Source: Dactylorhiza incarnata
Taxonomy: Eukaryota > Streptophyta > Magnoliopsida > Asparagales > Orchidaceae
Assembly: GCA_033032865.1 (NCBI GenBank)
Contig: JAWHQI010001492.1
Location: 1 to 64,000 of the forward strand
Length of the DNA: 64,000 nucleotides
Reading direction: 5' to 3'
Under the pieces are notes generated by a model, which saw nothing but the letters and a program-made list of their open reading frames with translations, did not search any database and had not been told where the DNA came from. The position numbers and the translations under genes are program-made. This document shows positions 44,167 to 54,772 of the stretch, piece after piece. Numbering within the stretch: the stretch's first letter is position 1; every line of letters starts with the position of its first letter.

Positions 44167-46171
44167 CTAAATCACCCCTTCATACTCTAGTTGCAGCCAA
44201 GACATTAGGCATTGAGAGTTGCGGTTTCTTCTTGCGTTCCCTAGCCACCTATGCTCATCCCCAATAGATCTTGAGTTCCTCTCTCGCTCAATCCCAACAA
44301 CCAAGCCCTGATATTTCGTCCAGTCCATGTACAACCACCCTCTTCCTCCATGCTTGAGCCCATCTCCGCCTACAGAAGTAAGGTAAGACCTAATATATTT
44401 GAGTCTCAAAACAAGATCCCCAAAACTGTCAGGTATAATAGAAGTTTCTTCCTGGTATAATGCTTTAACCAAGGTGATGTTATTTGTCAAGTGATAAGTA
44501 GTGGCATGCCAGTATTCTTCCCACAGAAGAAACCACACCATCGAGGTGATCTATCCAAGCAACAAATTTAGAGGTAATGTTGCAGCAATTGACACTCAGT
44601 TTCTCCATCAGTTTGAAAGTCATAGGTTGAGCTCTTCTTCATAAGGAGTTTGGTAGGATAGGATCATGATAACTAATGATGCTTCTTGGTATGTCATAGA
44701 GTATAAAGATTAACTGAATGAAAAAATCGTCGACGATGGCGGTTGTGAAATGAGAGAGCAGTGATATGTAGTTGGTGTATTTGATGTCCTCCCAATCTTG
44801 GTTTGGTATGGGTAAAGGTTGTGGTACATTGTAGGGAGACTGACTGGCTATTTAAGTTTCTCACAAACAAGACCCTCGAAGATCCATTGTGATGCCTTGG
44901 TAATCCTTGGAAGAAAAAAAGGATTGGAAGTTGCGGGCTAAATGACTTACAGTAAGGATGTCTAGAGTTTGATTTGGCTGAGAGGGGAATGTGTGTGGAA
45001 CATGCTATTGCAATAGAAAACAAGGTCATGGTTAACTAAATAGCAGGGAAGTGCCCCAAGCAAGTAGTAAAGTTGGGTTGTTAAAAAAAGCGACATGGAG
45101 ATGGTCAAAATTTTAAAATTGTGATGAGATGATGTTGGAGATACACAAGAGGCTGATATCTGCGTAGCGAGATAAAGCGTCACCAACTTGATTTTCATGG
45201 CCAGGTTTGTAAAGTATGTAATAGTTATAACCTACAAGTATGTGAGAAAAATTTGAAGCTGAAGAGTTTGGTTGGATTGTTGGAAAAGATGTATGTAGGT
45301 TGCGGTAACCAATGGGGATTATGAACTCGTGGCCCGGGAGGTAATGTGTCTTCTACAAACAACTTCGGTCATAACACAAATTTCGTAGACATAAGTAGAT
45401 GAAATTCTTAGCTATAACATGCAAGTTGGTGGTTGTGTTGTGAAAGGACAACACTAATGTCGACTACTGAGGTGTTAGCGTGAATAATGAATGGTGAATT
45501 TAAGTCAGAATTTGGAGGATGAACATCATTTTGAAGATTATTTGAGGTTTGTTGAAGCGAGTTGGGCAGGTGGGATCAAGAGGGATGTGCCTTTTCAAAG
45601 GAGTATAGAGAATAGGAGACAATAGTAGCGTAAAGACAAACAGAGCATTGATAATACCCAGAAAGGCTATAGAAATTGTAGATTGTACATCTTGTTGTTG
45701 GGAAGATAATTTGGTAATTGCAATGACTTTGGAAGGTTCGACTTGGACATAATTAGCATAGATCAAATGACAGTATTTGGTGGTTTCGGCGCAATATTAT
45801 GAATCAAGTAGGAGAGATGTTGCAAGTGGTTGATTAAAGTGCAACGAAGATGATGTCATCAAAAAATACAAGGGCAAATCAAAATAAAAACAATTGGAGT
45901 AATTTGTTCATGGTCGCATGTTGAAGGCTCATTCAGAAGTTCGAAAGGCATGACGAGGAACTTATAGTGACCTATGTGGGTGTGGAAGGCCACTAAATAT
46001 ATGTGGTGTGGGTGAATTTGATGCATGTAGAGGAAAGAGCAAGTTTAGAGAAGTAGATGGCCCCATGAAATTCTTCAAGGAGCTCATTTGCAAAAGGTGC
46101 ATTCACAACATTGATGCATAAACACCAAGGGCGGTAGTGGATGCAACTTCCTCCGGTAGGGAAAGTGGTTT
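44167..46171 (-). pseudogene. Heavily decayed Ty3/gypsy pol (reverse transcriptase to integrase)
   Basis: On the minus strand, in shifting frames: LLEEFHGAIYFSKL (about 46070; family LLDELHGAKYFSKLDL), FHTHIGHYKFLVMPFELLN (about 45960), QPLPIPNQDWEDI (about 44800), IPRSIISYHDPI (about 44690), and WEEYWHATTYHL with VKALYQEE (about 44510). No frame is long enough to work. It lies directly inward of the LTR ending at 46172 with no gag between, so the element is rearranged. Confidence 0.8.
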
Positions 46172-49100
46172 CACGCAGAACGAATCTACTGGTACAAACG
46201 CGTGATGCCCTAACCCCAAATGAATACAAACAATCATGAGACAAATGTCAATAGAGCTACGAACAAACTGAACTAAAGATTTAAATGAATGCACGCACAC
46301 AATCTGATGAAGGCTAACCCTACTGTCATGCCAATGCAAAAACTCAATCAAGCAATTAACTCTGACACACATTTAAATAAAAAAATATTGGTTTTAAAAT
46401 ACTCACTCATTTAATATCAATTAAGCACAAACATCCAAGATCAGTAATTATCCAACGACTATAGAATAAATTGGGAGTGCACAGAAATTAAAATGCAGGG
46501 CGAATAAATAACACGTGTCCAAATAAAACTAGAGAGCCAAATATTACTAGCAATAAAACTGATATTCTTACACAGGTAATGAATTTGAAACTTAATGCAA
46601 AACTCACCAAGGGTCACCGGCGTAGGTGCAGAAATCTGGTGGTTGCAGATGTGGTATAGGCACTCCGGAGGAACAACGGTTGTTGGATGGAGAGCTGTCG
46701 GAGAAGGGAGGGTGGTTGTTTTGGGCATGGGGTGGATGGTTGGGGATTTAGGAGGGTCGGGGCATAGAAAGGAGTAAGGGGAGAGCGTCTACCAAGGCTC
46801 TCAGAGGCTGGGAGGGGGCTCTGGAGGTGAAGGCGGACTGAATGTTGATTGGAAGATGGAGGTGGAGCCAGGCTGAATGTGGACTGGAAGGGGTCTGTGG
46901 AGGTGGAGGCAAGCTTTATGTGGACTGGAAGGGGGCTGCTGGAGGTCGAAGAGGGGCTGAGGAGGCTAACATGAGCTGAAGGAGGTGGCGGTTGGGGCCG
47001 TGAATGTGGAGAAGGGGCGGTTGGAGGTCGTAGTAGGTGGAAAACGACAACTGGAAGAGGATATGTCGGTGGGAGCAGCGGCAGGAAATGGGATGTCGTT
47101 GAAACCGAGTCGTGGCGCACAACTAGCTCAGGAAGGCCAGTAGAGGCTCTAGGAATAAAGGAGGTGGGTTGGCGGCGGAGGAGGAACTGGCATCGACAGC
47201 AAAGGTGTAACGGCCTAAAACGTTTAGGCGATATCGAAAGAGAAGTAAAATACTTAATAAAATTCTCGGTGATGAAATAACTTTAAATCAGTGTCGAGAC
47301 GACGTCGCACATTAAGATTTGAAGTTTTGAATTTTGCGATGATTTTGCGACGCTCGTTTCGTTTTAAATTTCATTTTATTTATTTCTTTTTTTATTGGTA
47401 CCGGTAGTTTTTTGTATATGGGTTTTATTTATGGTGGAAAGGAAGTGGCTGAATTGATTGGCATTAGTATTTGGTTCTGGGCTGTATTGGGCTGGCTGGT
47501 TTATGCTGCTGCTGAAAGAATGATGGCCGATTTGGGCTGCTGATATAGTTACTGATATTCTGGCTATTATTATATTAAGTGGTTGCTGCAATATTACATA
47601 TAATATTATAATATTTGAGGCGGTGGATTCCTTATGTTACATTGAGGCGGTGGATTTCATTGCTATATTTTTCTATTCCCTCCCGTCTCCTGGAAAACTC
47701 GTCAGCGTCGGGCTTGGCTTTGCCTGCGATTCTCCTACCTCTCGATGCCATTGATTGCTTTCTCCTGTGCTGAGAGAGCTTGGGAAAGTGTTGTTCCTTC
47801 TTCTGCTGCTACCTAAAGGAATTTGGAGCTCGTTGGTTGACTGATTTGGCTTGGTGGCGACAGCTATTTGATCTCCCAGCTTGGCACTGTGCTGTGAGCC
47901 TTCTTCCCCTTCTCCTCACCACCTCTGGATTAGATATATTTGCATTGATATGCACCACCTAGGGTTTCAGATTTGGGCTTTTACTTTTGCTAATTTGGCT
48001 TTGTGTTCTCATGGGAATTAGGGGTTTTCCATGTAGGGTTTTCTAGTTTTGATCATTGAATTTATACTTTAATTCCTGCATGGATTTTGAGGGGTTTCCT
48101 CTTGTTCCCTATTGGCCGGCGGCTGTGTTGGTTCCCTATTGTTGGCCTGCTGTTTTGAGAGGGTTTTGCCTTGATTTGCCTTGGAATTGGAAGCCTTAAA
48201 TTGGTTATTTTGGATACTTGTATGTTGGCTGTCAATTGGCTGCTATTGATACTAGTGTGTGGGCTGTTGTTAAGAGCTGTGTTGAGGACCGCTGTTGATC
48301 TTTGTTGTGGGCTGTTGTTTGGGGTTCCTGTTTGGTGCTGTTTGGGCTCCTATTTGTGATGTTTTGATGGGGGAAACTCAATTGATGGCTGCCCTTTTTG
48401 CTGGCTGATTTTCCTTGTGCTGTCCATCTATTTTGGAAGGGTTTTACCTCGATTTGAGCTGTTGTTAACAGCCCTTGGTGCTACTGTTTCAGCAGCCCTT
48501 GGAGTTGTTAATATCAACAATTATTGGGGTTGGTTTTGCCCCTTAAAGTGGGTTGTATTTTATGCTACCTCTTTTGGGATTTTGAATGAGCTGAATGGCT
48601 GATTTGAAGAGTTTTTACTTTCGTTGAGTCACCCAAGCTTGTCTTTCCCTAGGCAACTCCTATCGAGTCGTAGTTGTAATCGTGGTAGGAAGTAAATCGT
48701 AACTAATTCGCGACGCAACCCTAAAGTAAATGATTTCACTGACACTGCAGAGGATGACGTCCGGAGATAGACCCGATGAAAATCCTAGTACGAATAAAGA
48801 CAAAGGAAACATGGTGAGTACTTATTTCTTTAATTATGCAAAGCTTTGAATTATTTTCAATATACCATGATTAGATTTTTATACTGAAAGTATTTTAGTA
48901 ACTGTGCATTTACATGAAATTGAAATAGTTCGAATTTTGAATCACTGATAAATCTGAGAATCGCTAGAAGATGTTGAATTGGCAAGAACATGAATAAGCG
49001 ATGAAATAAATTCTGAGGGGAATGTTTGAATAAGAACACTATATGATTAAATAAGAATATTGCATTGATGTATAAGAAATGATAAGGGTTAACCCAGTAG

Positions 49101-50083
49101 TCGTAGTGGGGGTGTGAATACTCTACGACGGAATGATTTTGAGTTCTATTTGAGGCCGTTGAAGGCTAAGAGGTCGTTGAAGACCAAGAAGGGACGAATC
49201 TACAGCAACCCTTATGATTTCCTAATTAAATCAAACTAAAGATAAACGAGAAAACTGATTCAAAAAGTGAAAACAAATTGAATGAGCTATGCTTCGAAAG
49301 AATATGAAATCTGATTTCGAAAGTGAAACCGAATTGATGGAATGTTTGACACGAATGAACGAAATGACACTGAAAAACCACGACGGGTTACTGTTAATGA
49401 TTATTCCTGATATGTTATTTCTTATTTAAAGCATTGTGTACACTGAAATTGAATACTTATGCATATTGCTACTGACGTTTGTTGTTTGCATGTACAACAG
49501 TTAAAGAGGTATGTTACTCGCTTAGTCATATTCTTTATGACTAAACCCGTCGTGGTTTATCTTTTTAGGTAGCGGAAGCGACCCCGAGTGCTCCGAGGAA
49601 AACTAGACTGACTCGAACTGAGGAGCGAGCAAAGGTATGAGTTTTGTTTACGTATTTTATTGTACTCATGTTATTATTATGTTGCGACGAATACTTGAAA
49701 AGATACTCAGATACATATTTTCTGTGAGGTCTGGCCCGGGACCTCACAAAAGGTGGTAGTGGCTCTCGATTTCGCACAGAGTCGCAGGAGTCAGCACCCG
49801 CGGCGTGACCGAACGTCTTTCCCGTTTCTAAAAGACCTAATTTCTCGATACCTACAAATCTCAAGGGGCACATAAATAAAGTGGCATGACGAATTAGGTT
49901 AAATGATCTGATGGCCCAGATCGGCCGAAAACATTACTTGAACTAATTCTCAAAATATGCGTCCAAAGAATAAAAATAATACATGAGAAATGCAGAAAAA
50001 TGAGCCCAATCCGATCACGGACTTCGGTCGTCCATCTAACGATCCAATCATCATCTTCAATGTCGCGGGAACGATCTCCGTCA
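46172..50083 (-). mobile_element. LTR (copy A) of an old gypsy family, split by a solo LTR
   Basis: Parts 46172-47205 and 49754-50083 align in order with 61467-62901 (copy B) at roughly 75-80 percent by eye. Shared phrases include ACGCGTGATGCCCTAACC, AGCCAAATATTACTAGCAATAAA, GAGGTGGGTTGGCGGCGG and TTAAATGATCTGATGGCCCA. The minus-strand start is TGACGGAGATCG. The interruption is the solo LTR 47206-49748. Confidence 0.8.
47201..49753 (+). mobile_element. Solo LTR (Tekay-type) with target duplication AAAGG
   Basis: The 2,543-bp stretch 47206-49748 opens TGTAACGGCCTAAAACG and ends GGGACCTCACA. AAAGG stands on both sides (47201-47205 and 49749-49753), and there is no internal region, so it is the product of recombination between two LTRs. 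The sequence outside closes up seamlessly on copy B of the host LTR, which confirms the limits. It contains no gene; open frames near 47780-48600 are composition effects. Confidence 0.95.
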
Positions 50084-52077
50084 ATCTCCCCAGCTCAGAA
50101 ACATTCATCTCCGATGAATGAAGACTACACGCTCTCGAAGCAAGCCACGCAAGACTCTCTGTCTCTCCTGGTAGGAACTGTCTCCGCATAAAGTGTCGTT
50201 GAAGTCCTTGAGGGTCCCAAGCACCAAACAAGTCGTCGTAAGGGCTACAAAAATTAACCCGGCCTATCTCATGAAGGTGTATGGACCTATCCGTCTAGCA
50301 CATAGATTCATAGTTGTCCCCAGTTGGAACCTCTCAAATAATATGCAAATCATCATCTCATCATCTTCCTTGAACAATTGCTCTCTCATGTGATTACCAA
50401 CAAAAGTTTTATTATTTAATATAACTTTACGTCGAAGTATGTCAAAGAAAGAAAAAAAATTCTTTATCCGCATCGGGTAAACATGCAATAAATACAAATG
50501 AATAATGATCAACCTACCCCATAAACAAAACGCAGACACCATGTAGTGATGAAGGCTCCGAAGGATGAGTGGTTTATCTGGAGGTACTTCGAGTGGGGTG
50601 TAGAAATAATAGTCGAGTGTACGAAGAACAATCAAATGATTGACTGAGACATCAACAGTGAAATACATTATCATGGAATGTCAAATGTCTCACAAGGGGC
50701 GTGAATCATCAGGGGGCACACAAGGTGCTTGATAGAAAAATTTGACACGAATGCAACCTCCCAAAGGAATGTCAAAGATAGTAACATAAGGATGTAACTC
50801 AGGAGGTTCACCAGACGATACGTAAGTAAATCCATTGTGAATGAGATGATATCATCTGAAGAGATGTGTGAGACATGGATTGATGCAGACCAAAGCTAGG
50901 GTTTCTGAAAATAATATTTTTTATGCGTTCAATTTTATAGGCCGAGAGGGCCAATTCGAGTTTTGCGCGTAAAATCCACACTCGTCGTTATAAACTTGAA
51001 ACAAAATCATGAATTTTCATTCGAGATTGTACTCTTAAGCGTTTGCAAGTTGAACCGTAGCGAGATCCGAACATCCAAAAGCATAAACACACAAATAATA
51101 ATTTATGAATTACGGTAATTAAAGCAGTTTGAACGTTCGAGGCAAGCTTCTATTATTTATTTGGAATTGCATACTGATAAGCTAATATTTGAGGCTAGAA
51201 AAAGGGCGGAGTTTACCGGAGCATACGCAAAACTACTGCGGGAAGGAGCCGACCTCAAAATCAGTTGAACAGAGGTGAACACGGGCTGCTATCGAGCCCA
51301 CTAACGGATACTAAAAACGGTTGGATCGAAGGAGGCTGGATTGCTGGAGTCGGCCGTTGAAGTCGATAGCAACTCGTGGCTCGAAATGCGTCTGGACTGG
51401 CGCCGAAATATTGAGATGAAGTCTTCGGCCTCCGTCGATTGACAGTGGAAGAGGAACCAGATGGAGTAGTGAAGACGTCGCAACTAGTCAGAGGGCTCGA
51501 TGGCAGAAACCTGGCACTAGGGCGGCGGCGGAAGATCGAAAGACTTCTTCGTTTGTTGACGTCGATCTGTTGGGATGGAGTTGGCGTCAACGAACTGGAC
51601 TGGGGCGGCGATCGGCACGGGAAGAGAAACGAAATGTCTTTTCCCTGTTATGTCCGATTCTCCTCTTCTTCTTCACGTGGGTTCCTAGATATAGAGTTGT
51701 TCTGCTTCACGGAGGCCTTGATGACTTGCCAAAATTATTACTTCCCAAATAATTCTTGCCAAATAGAATTTCCAAGAATTGTATGTCCATAGTCAGTTGT
51801 CTCATTTTCCGATTGGAAATAATTTCCAAACATCATACTAATTGCTATTAATTATTACCCAAATTTCTAAATATCATTATTTTGATTTTGAATTTAAACA
51901 TATGCATTTTAAATAAATTTAGCTTGCCTTTCTCGTCCTAACTACCTAAATTACCGGGCATTTTTATTCATGGTCTCATCGGGTGGTCAAACCGATGAGC
52001 CGACGAATACAAAAAATTGGCGCACGGGAAAAGAAGTAAATGACAATGTAAAATAAATAATAATAATAAAAAGAAAT
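50084..52077. other. Repeat-like sequence without recognised gene
   Basis: It is probably further old LTR material. A minus-strand frame 50231-49950 (WDPQGLQRHFMRRQFLPGE) enters the LTR start and is not recognised. The part near 51050-51260 has the same general style as LTR copies A and B but cannot be aligned by eye. Confidence 0.35.
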
Positions 52078-52397
52078 TATAACTGGCGCGTGATGATATC
52101 AGGCGTCCTTGAATGTGGCAACGGTTGCACGGTTGCATTAATTCCTCCGGGATTGACAGGGCTCGACCCCGGCGAAACCTCGCAAAAACTGGCAACAGAG
52201 AGATCAGACGTCGTTGTTGCTAAATCGGGTGGTATGTCTAGGGCCTCAGCAGGTTGCTCGATGTGCTTCTGAATTTGAAATGGACCAAACTTACTTTGTG
52301 GTAGTTTATGATGTCTCAGGAGTAAATCTCTGCTTCCTGCAATAAACAAACATTCAATCTCCCTTTGAAAAGTACAACTCACGGCGATAAAACCGAC
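52078..52397 (-). pseudogene. Short gypsy pol linker fragment
   Basis: On the minus strand SKFGPFQIQKHIEQ resembles the segment joining integrase to chromodomain in gypsy elements (family wording RYFGPFQI...RIG). It is flanked by unmatched sequence and is non-functional. Confidence 0.5.
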
Positions 52398-52448
52398 TGG
52401 TGGAGACCAGCCCCGGTCCGGTCGACGCAAAAGTACCCGACGCCGCAC
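52398..52448 (+). repeat. 51-bp direct repeat, copy 1
   Basis: It is identical over 51 bp to 52802-52852, starting TGGTGGAGACCAGCCCCGG. Copy 2 sits at the 3' LTR start of a chromovirus fragment; copy 1 stands directly before that fragment's pol tail. Confidence 0.95.
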
Positions 52449-52877
52449 TCCGGACACGCCTACACTCATTCAGTTACTGACACGCCATCCGCAGTTCTAC
52501 CGTCTTCCACTGACAGTTTTCAGGCTGAGCATGAGACACCAGGTGATTCTTTCATACCAGTTCCCAGAGCCGCTGACAGACTTCCGCGACAAATCTTGGT
52601 TCCCGAACAGATATTGGACAACGAAACAGTAACCACTACTGATGGTGGTTTTCAGAGATACTTGGTTCGTTGGTGTGGCAGACCAAAGACCGAGACCAGC
52701 TGGGTCTTGGCCGATGAGTTACAGCGTATGGATGTCGATCTTTTACAACACTACCGATCGGAGCACTCACCAGAGATGAGTGATTTCGAGAGGGAGAGAG
52801 TTGGTGGAGACCAGCCCCGGTCCGGTCGACGCAAAAGTACCCGACGCCGCACCCGTCCGGATCTCCACCGGCACTGA
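52449..52877 (+). pseudogene. Chromovirus pol C terminus with chromodomain
   Basis: The open frame contains a chromodomain (LVPEQILDNETV, RYLVRWCGRPKTETSWVLADEL) and a basic tail (RSGRRKSTRRRTRPDLHRH) to TGA at 52875-52877. A purine tract GAGAGGGAGAGAG (about 52788-52800) inside the frame is followed by TGGTGGAGACC, so the last 25 codons lie in the LTR. Only this C-terminal piece survives. Confidence 0.75.
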
Positions 52878-54370
52878 GTGTCGCACTTTTGCATTTTATT
52901 TTATTGCATTTTATTTTATTTGCAATTTCTGTGTTTTTATTTTGTGCACCTGCGTATGTAGCGTATATATATATATACGCCTATATAAATATATATATAT
53001 TTATATATATAAATATATATACATATGTTTTATCCAGCCACACAGCTCCCGACATTGATGTTGTTCATCTTCCCGCAAGAATAGGGCTAGGCTCCGCCCG
53101 CACCTCCCGCACCTCCCGACATCGACGATGCACCACGATCGGCTTCTTCAAAACCACGAGCAACGACGACTGGTCCGGGCTTCCATTCCAGGGCGCGACC
53201 TCATCCCTTCGTAGATCCATCCAGGGGAGGTTTCAGCAACCGCCAGAGCCACGCCTCCTCCATTAATGGCCGCTGGTTCTGCCATCGTGAGGAGGGTGGT
53301 TTAAATTCGTGGGTTGTGTGGTCGGTGAATGTTAACCCTATATAAGGGGAGTTCTGAAAACTATTTGCGGGTGGAAGAGATGGAATGGGTTTGCTACGTG
53401 TGTTTCCCCTCCGGTGACAGGGATGGTGAATAGTGATTAGGAGTTGGCTTGTTTTGCTTCCGTGAGAGGTTGATTGGCTGTGAACGTGGATCCCGTTGAG
53501 AGAGGGATTGTTATTAATTTCCGTTTGAGTCCTGCTGGTGATTGAGAAAGACGATGAACAGTGGGTTTGATGTCCTGTTGCTATTTATTTCCCGTGAGTC
53601 CTGTTGATGTTATGGTTTGAATAGAGATTTCCATTTGTGTGCTTGGGTGAACTCTATTGGGCTTCCTCTGTAATTAGGTGTTAAGGTTAATTGATTATTT
53701 GAAGTTGCTGAGAGTTATGAATTTCTATTTAGGAGTAGTCAGTTGATGAGATTTCTGTTTGGGACTGCGGCTTTCCATTTGGGAAGAAATTGAACAGTAA
53801 CTTTAATGTCACTGTTTCAGCCTTAGACTTATAGAAGGAAAAAAAACAGTGAACTGTGTGAAAGTGAGTGAACTTTAGCTCGTGTTTGAGATTACGAGGA
53901 ACCACTTTCGTGTGAGAGAGCGAGTTTTAGGTTTAGTTGGTGGCTCCTTTCACTAGTGAATGTTTGAGATTCCGTGGAACCACTTTCGTGTGAGATTGAG
54001 CGAATTTTATCTGTGGTGCTCATGTGCGACAGTGGCCGACCTCGGAGCGGGAGACCAAAGGTGACGAGGAATTTCTCGCGGGATCGTCGTCGACTTCGGT
54101 CGCGGAAAGACGCATCTTTCCGTGGGTAACTCGTTTCTTCCTCCTCCTTTGTGTGCGTCTATATTTCCTCTTTAGGTTATTAGATTCATTGTGGGTTTTC
54201 GCCCGGATTTTGTCAGCAAACGCTACGTCGAAAACTCCAAATGGAAACGTATTTGGAGTTCACGATTTCCGTTTGCTACAACAAGGGGAACGGGACGAAA
54301 GTTGCGAACTTCCTTCCCCGTATTTAGAATTGAATCATAATTTCAAGAAAATTCATTTTAAACAAAATTA
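52802..54370 (+). repeat. Probable 3' LTR body of the older chromovirus, with TATA box
   Basis: It begins TGGTGGAGACC after the purine tract. A strong TATA box CTATATAAG stands at 53338-53346. A 78-bp-spaced direct repeat (GTTTGAGATTNCGNGGAACC at about 53885 and 53963) lies further on. The LTR continues past the inserted young element, resuming at 60173; its end is not defined. Confidence 0.5.
52962..53028. repeat. (TA)n-rich hairpin-forming tract
   Basis: Several self-complementary TATATA and AAATATAT blocks occur here. Simple repeat in LTR material. Confidence 0.85.
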
Positions 54371-54375
54371 GTAAT

Positions 54376-54698
54376 TGTTATGCCCCGGAGGATCTCCGAT
54401 TCCGTGGTTACAAGTACGCCAGACGTCCGAAAGATGCGCCGGGAAAAGACCGGGCTGAACCATCCGGTTCAGCCCGCAACTAATCAACTAATGGAGGAGG
54501 GCTGAACCGCACTTGGTTCAGCCCTATGGGGGCCGGCCGGCCCCCTTGTGGAGTGGGGACTCTTAAATACCCCACTCCACCTCTTTGGGAGTTATGCAAT
54601 TATCTTTTCAAGGTATTTTCCTTTCTTCCTAGCAAACCCTAGCCGTCTTTTCATTTCTTCTTCTTGTTCTTCCTAGAAAACCTAGCGGTAGCATAACA
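54376..54698 (+). repeat. 5' LTR of the young chromovirus
   Basis: The ends are TGTTATGCCCC and GCATAACA. The U3 part holds three adjacent perfect inverted repeats (54452-54475, 54498-54525, 54528-54545), followed by a TATA-like CTTAAATACCCC (about 54568). Confidence 0.97.
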
Positions 54699-54700
54699 TT

Positions 54701-54713
54701 TGGTATCAGAGCC
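54701..54713 (+). other. Primer binding site (initiator Met tRNA type)
   Basis: TGGTATCAGAGCC stands two bases after the 5' LTR. It is an exact match to the usual plant site. Confidence 0.95.
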
Positions 54714-54727
54714 TCCTTCCTGCGACT

Positions 54728-54772
54728 ATGGTGACGCACGGAGGCGGAGATGGCACGTTTGGCAGCGATTGA
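54728..54772 (+). other. Short upstream ORF before gag
   Basis: The first ATG after the primer site opens a 14-codon frame (MVTHGGGDGTFGSD) that ends after the gag start at 54750 and in another frame. It may be the remnant of an original start lost through an indel, or a translational brake. Confidence 0.4.

Noticed and set aside
46614..47120. Pro/Ser-rich minus-strand protein (also 62058-62678)
   Set aside because: Both lie in LTR copies A and B and reflect GGAGG-rich repeats; the frames are not conserved between copies.
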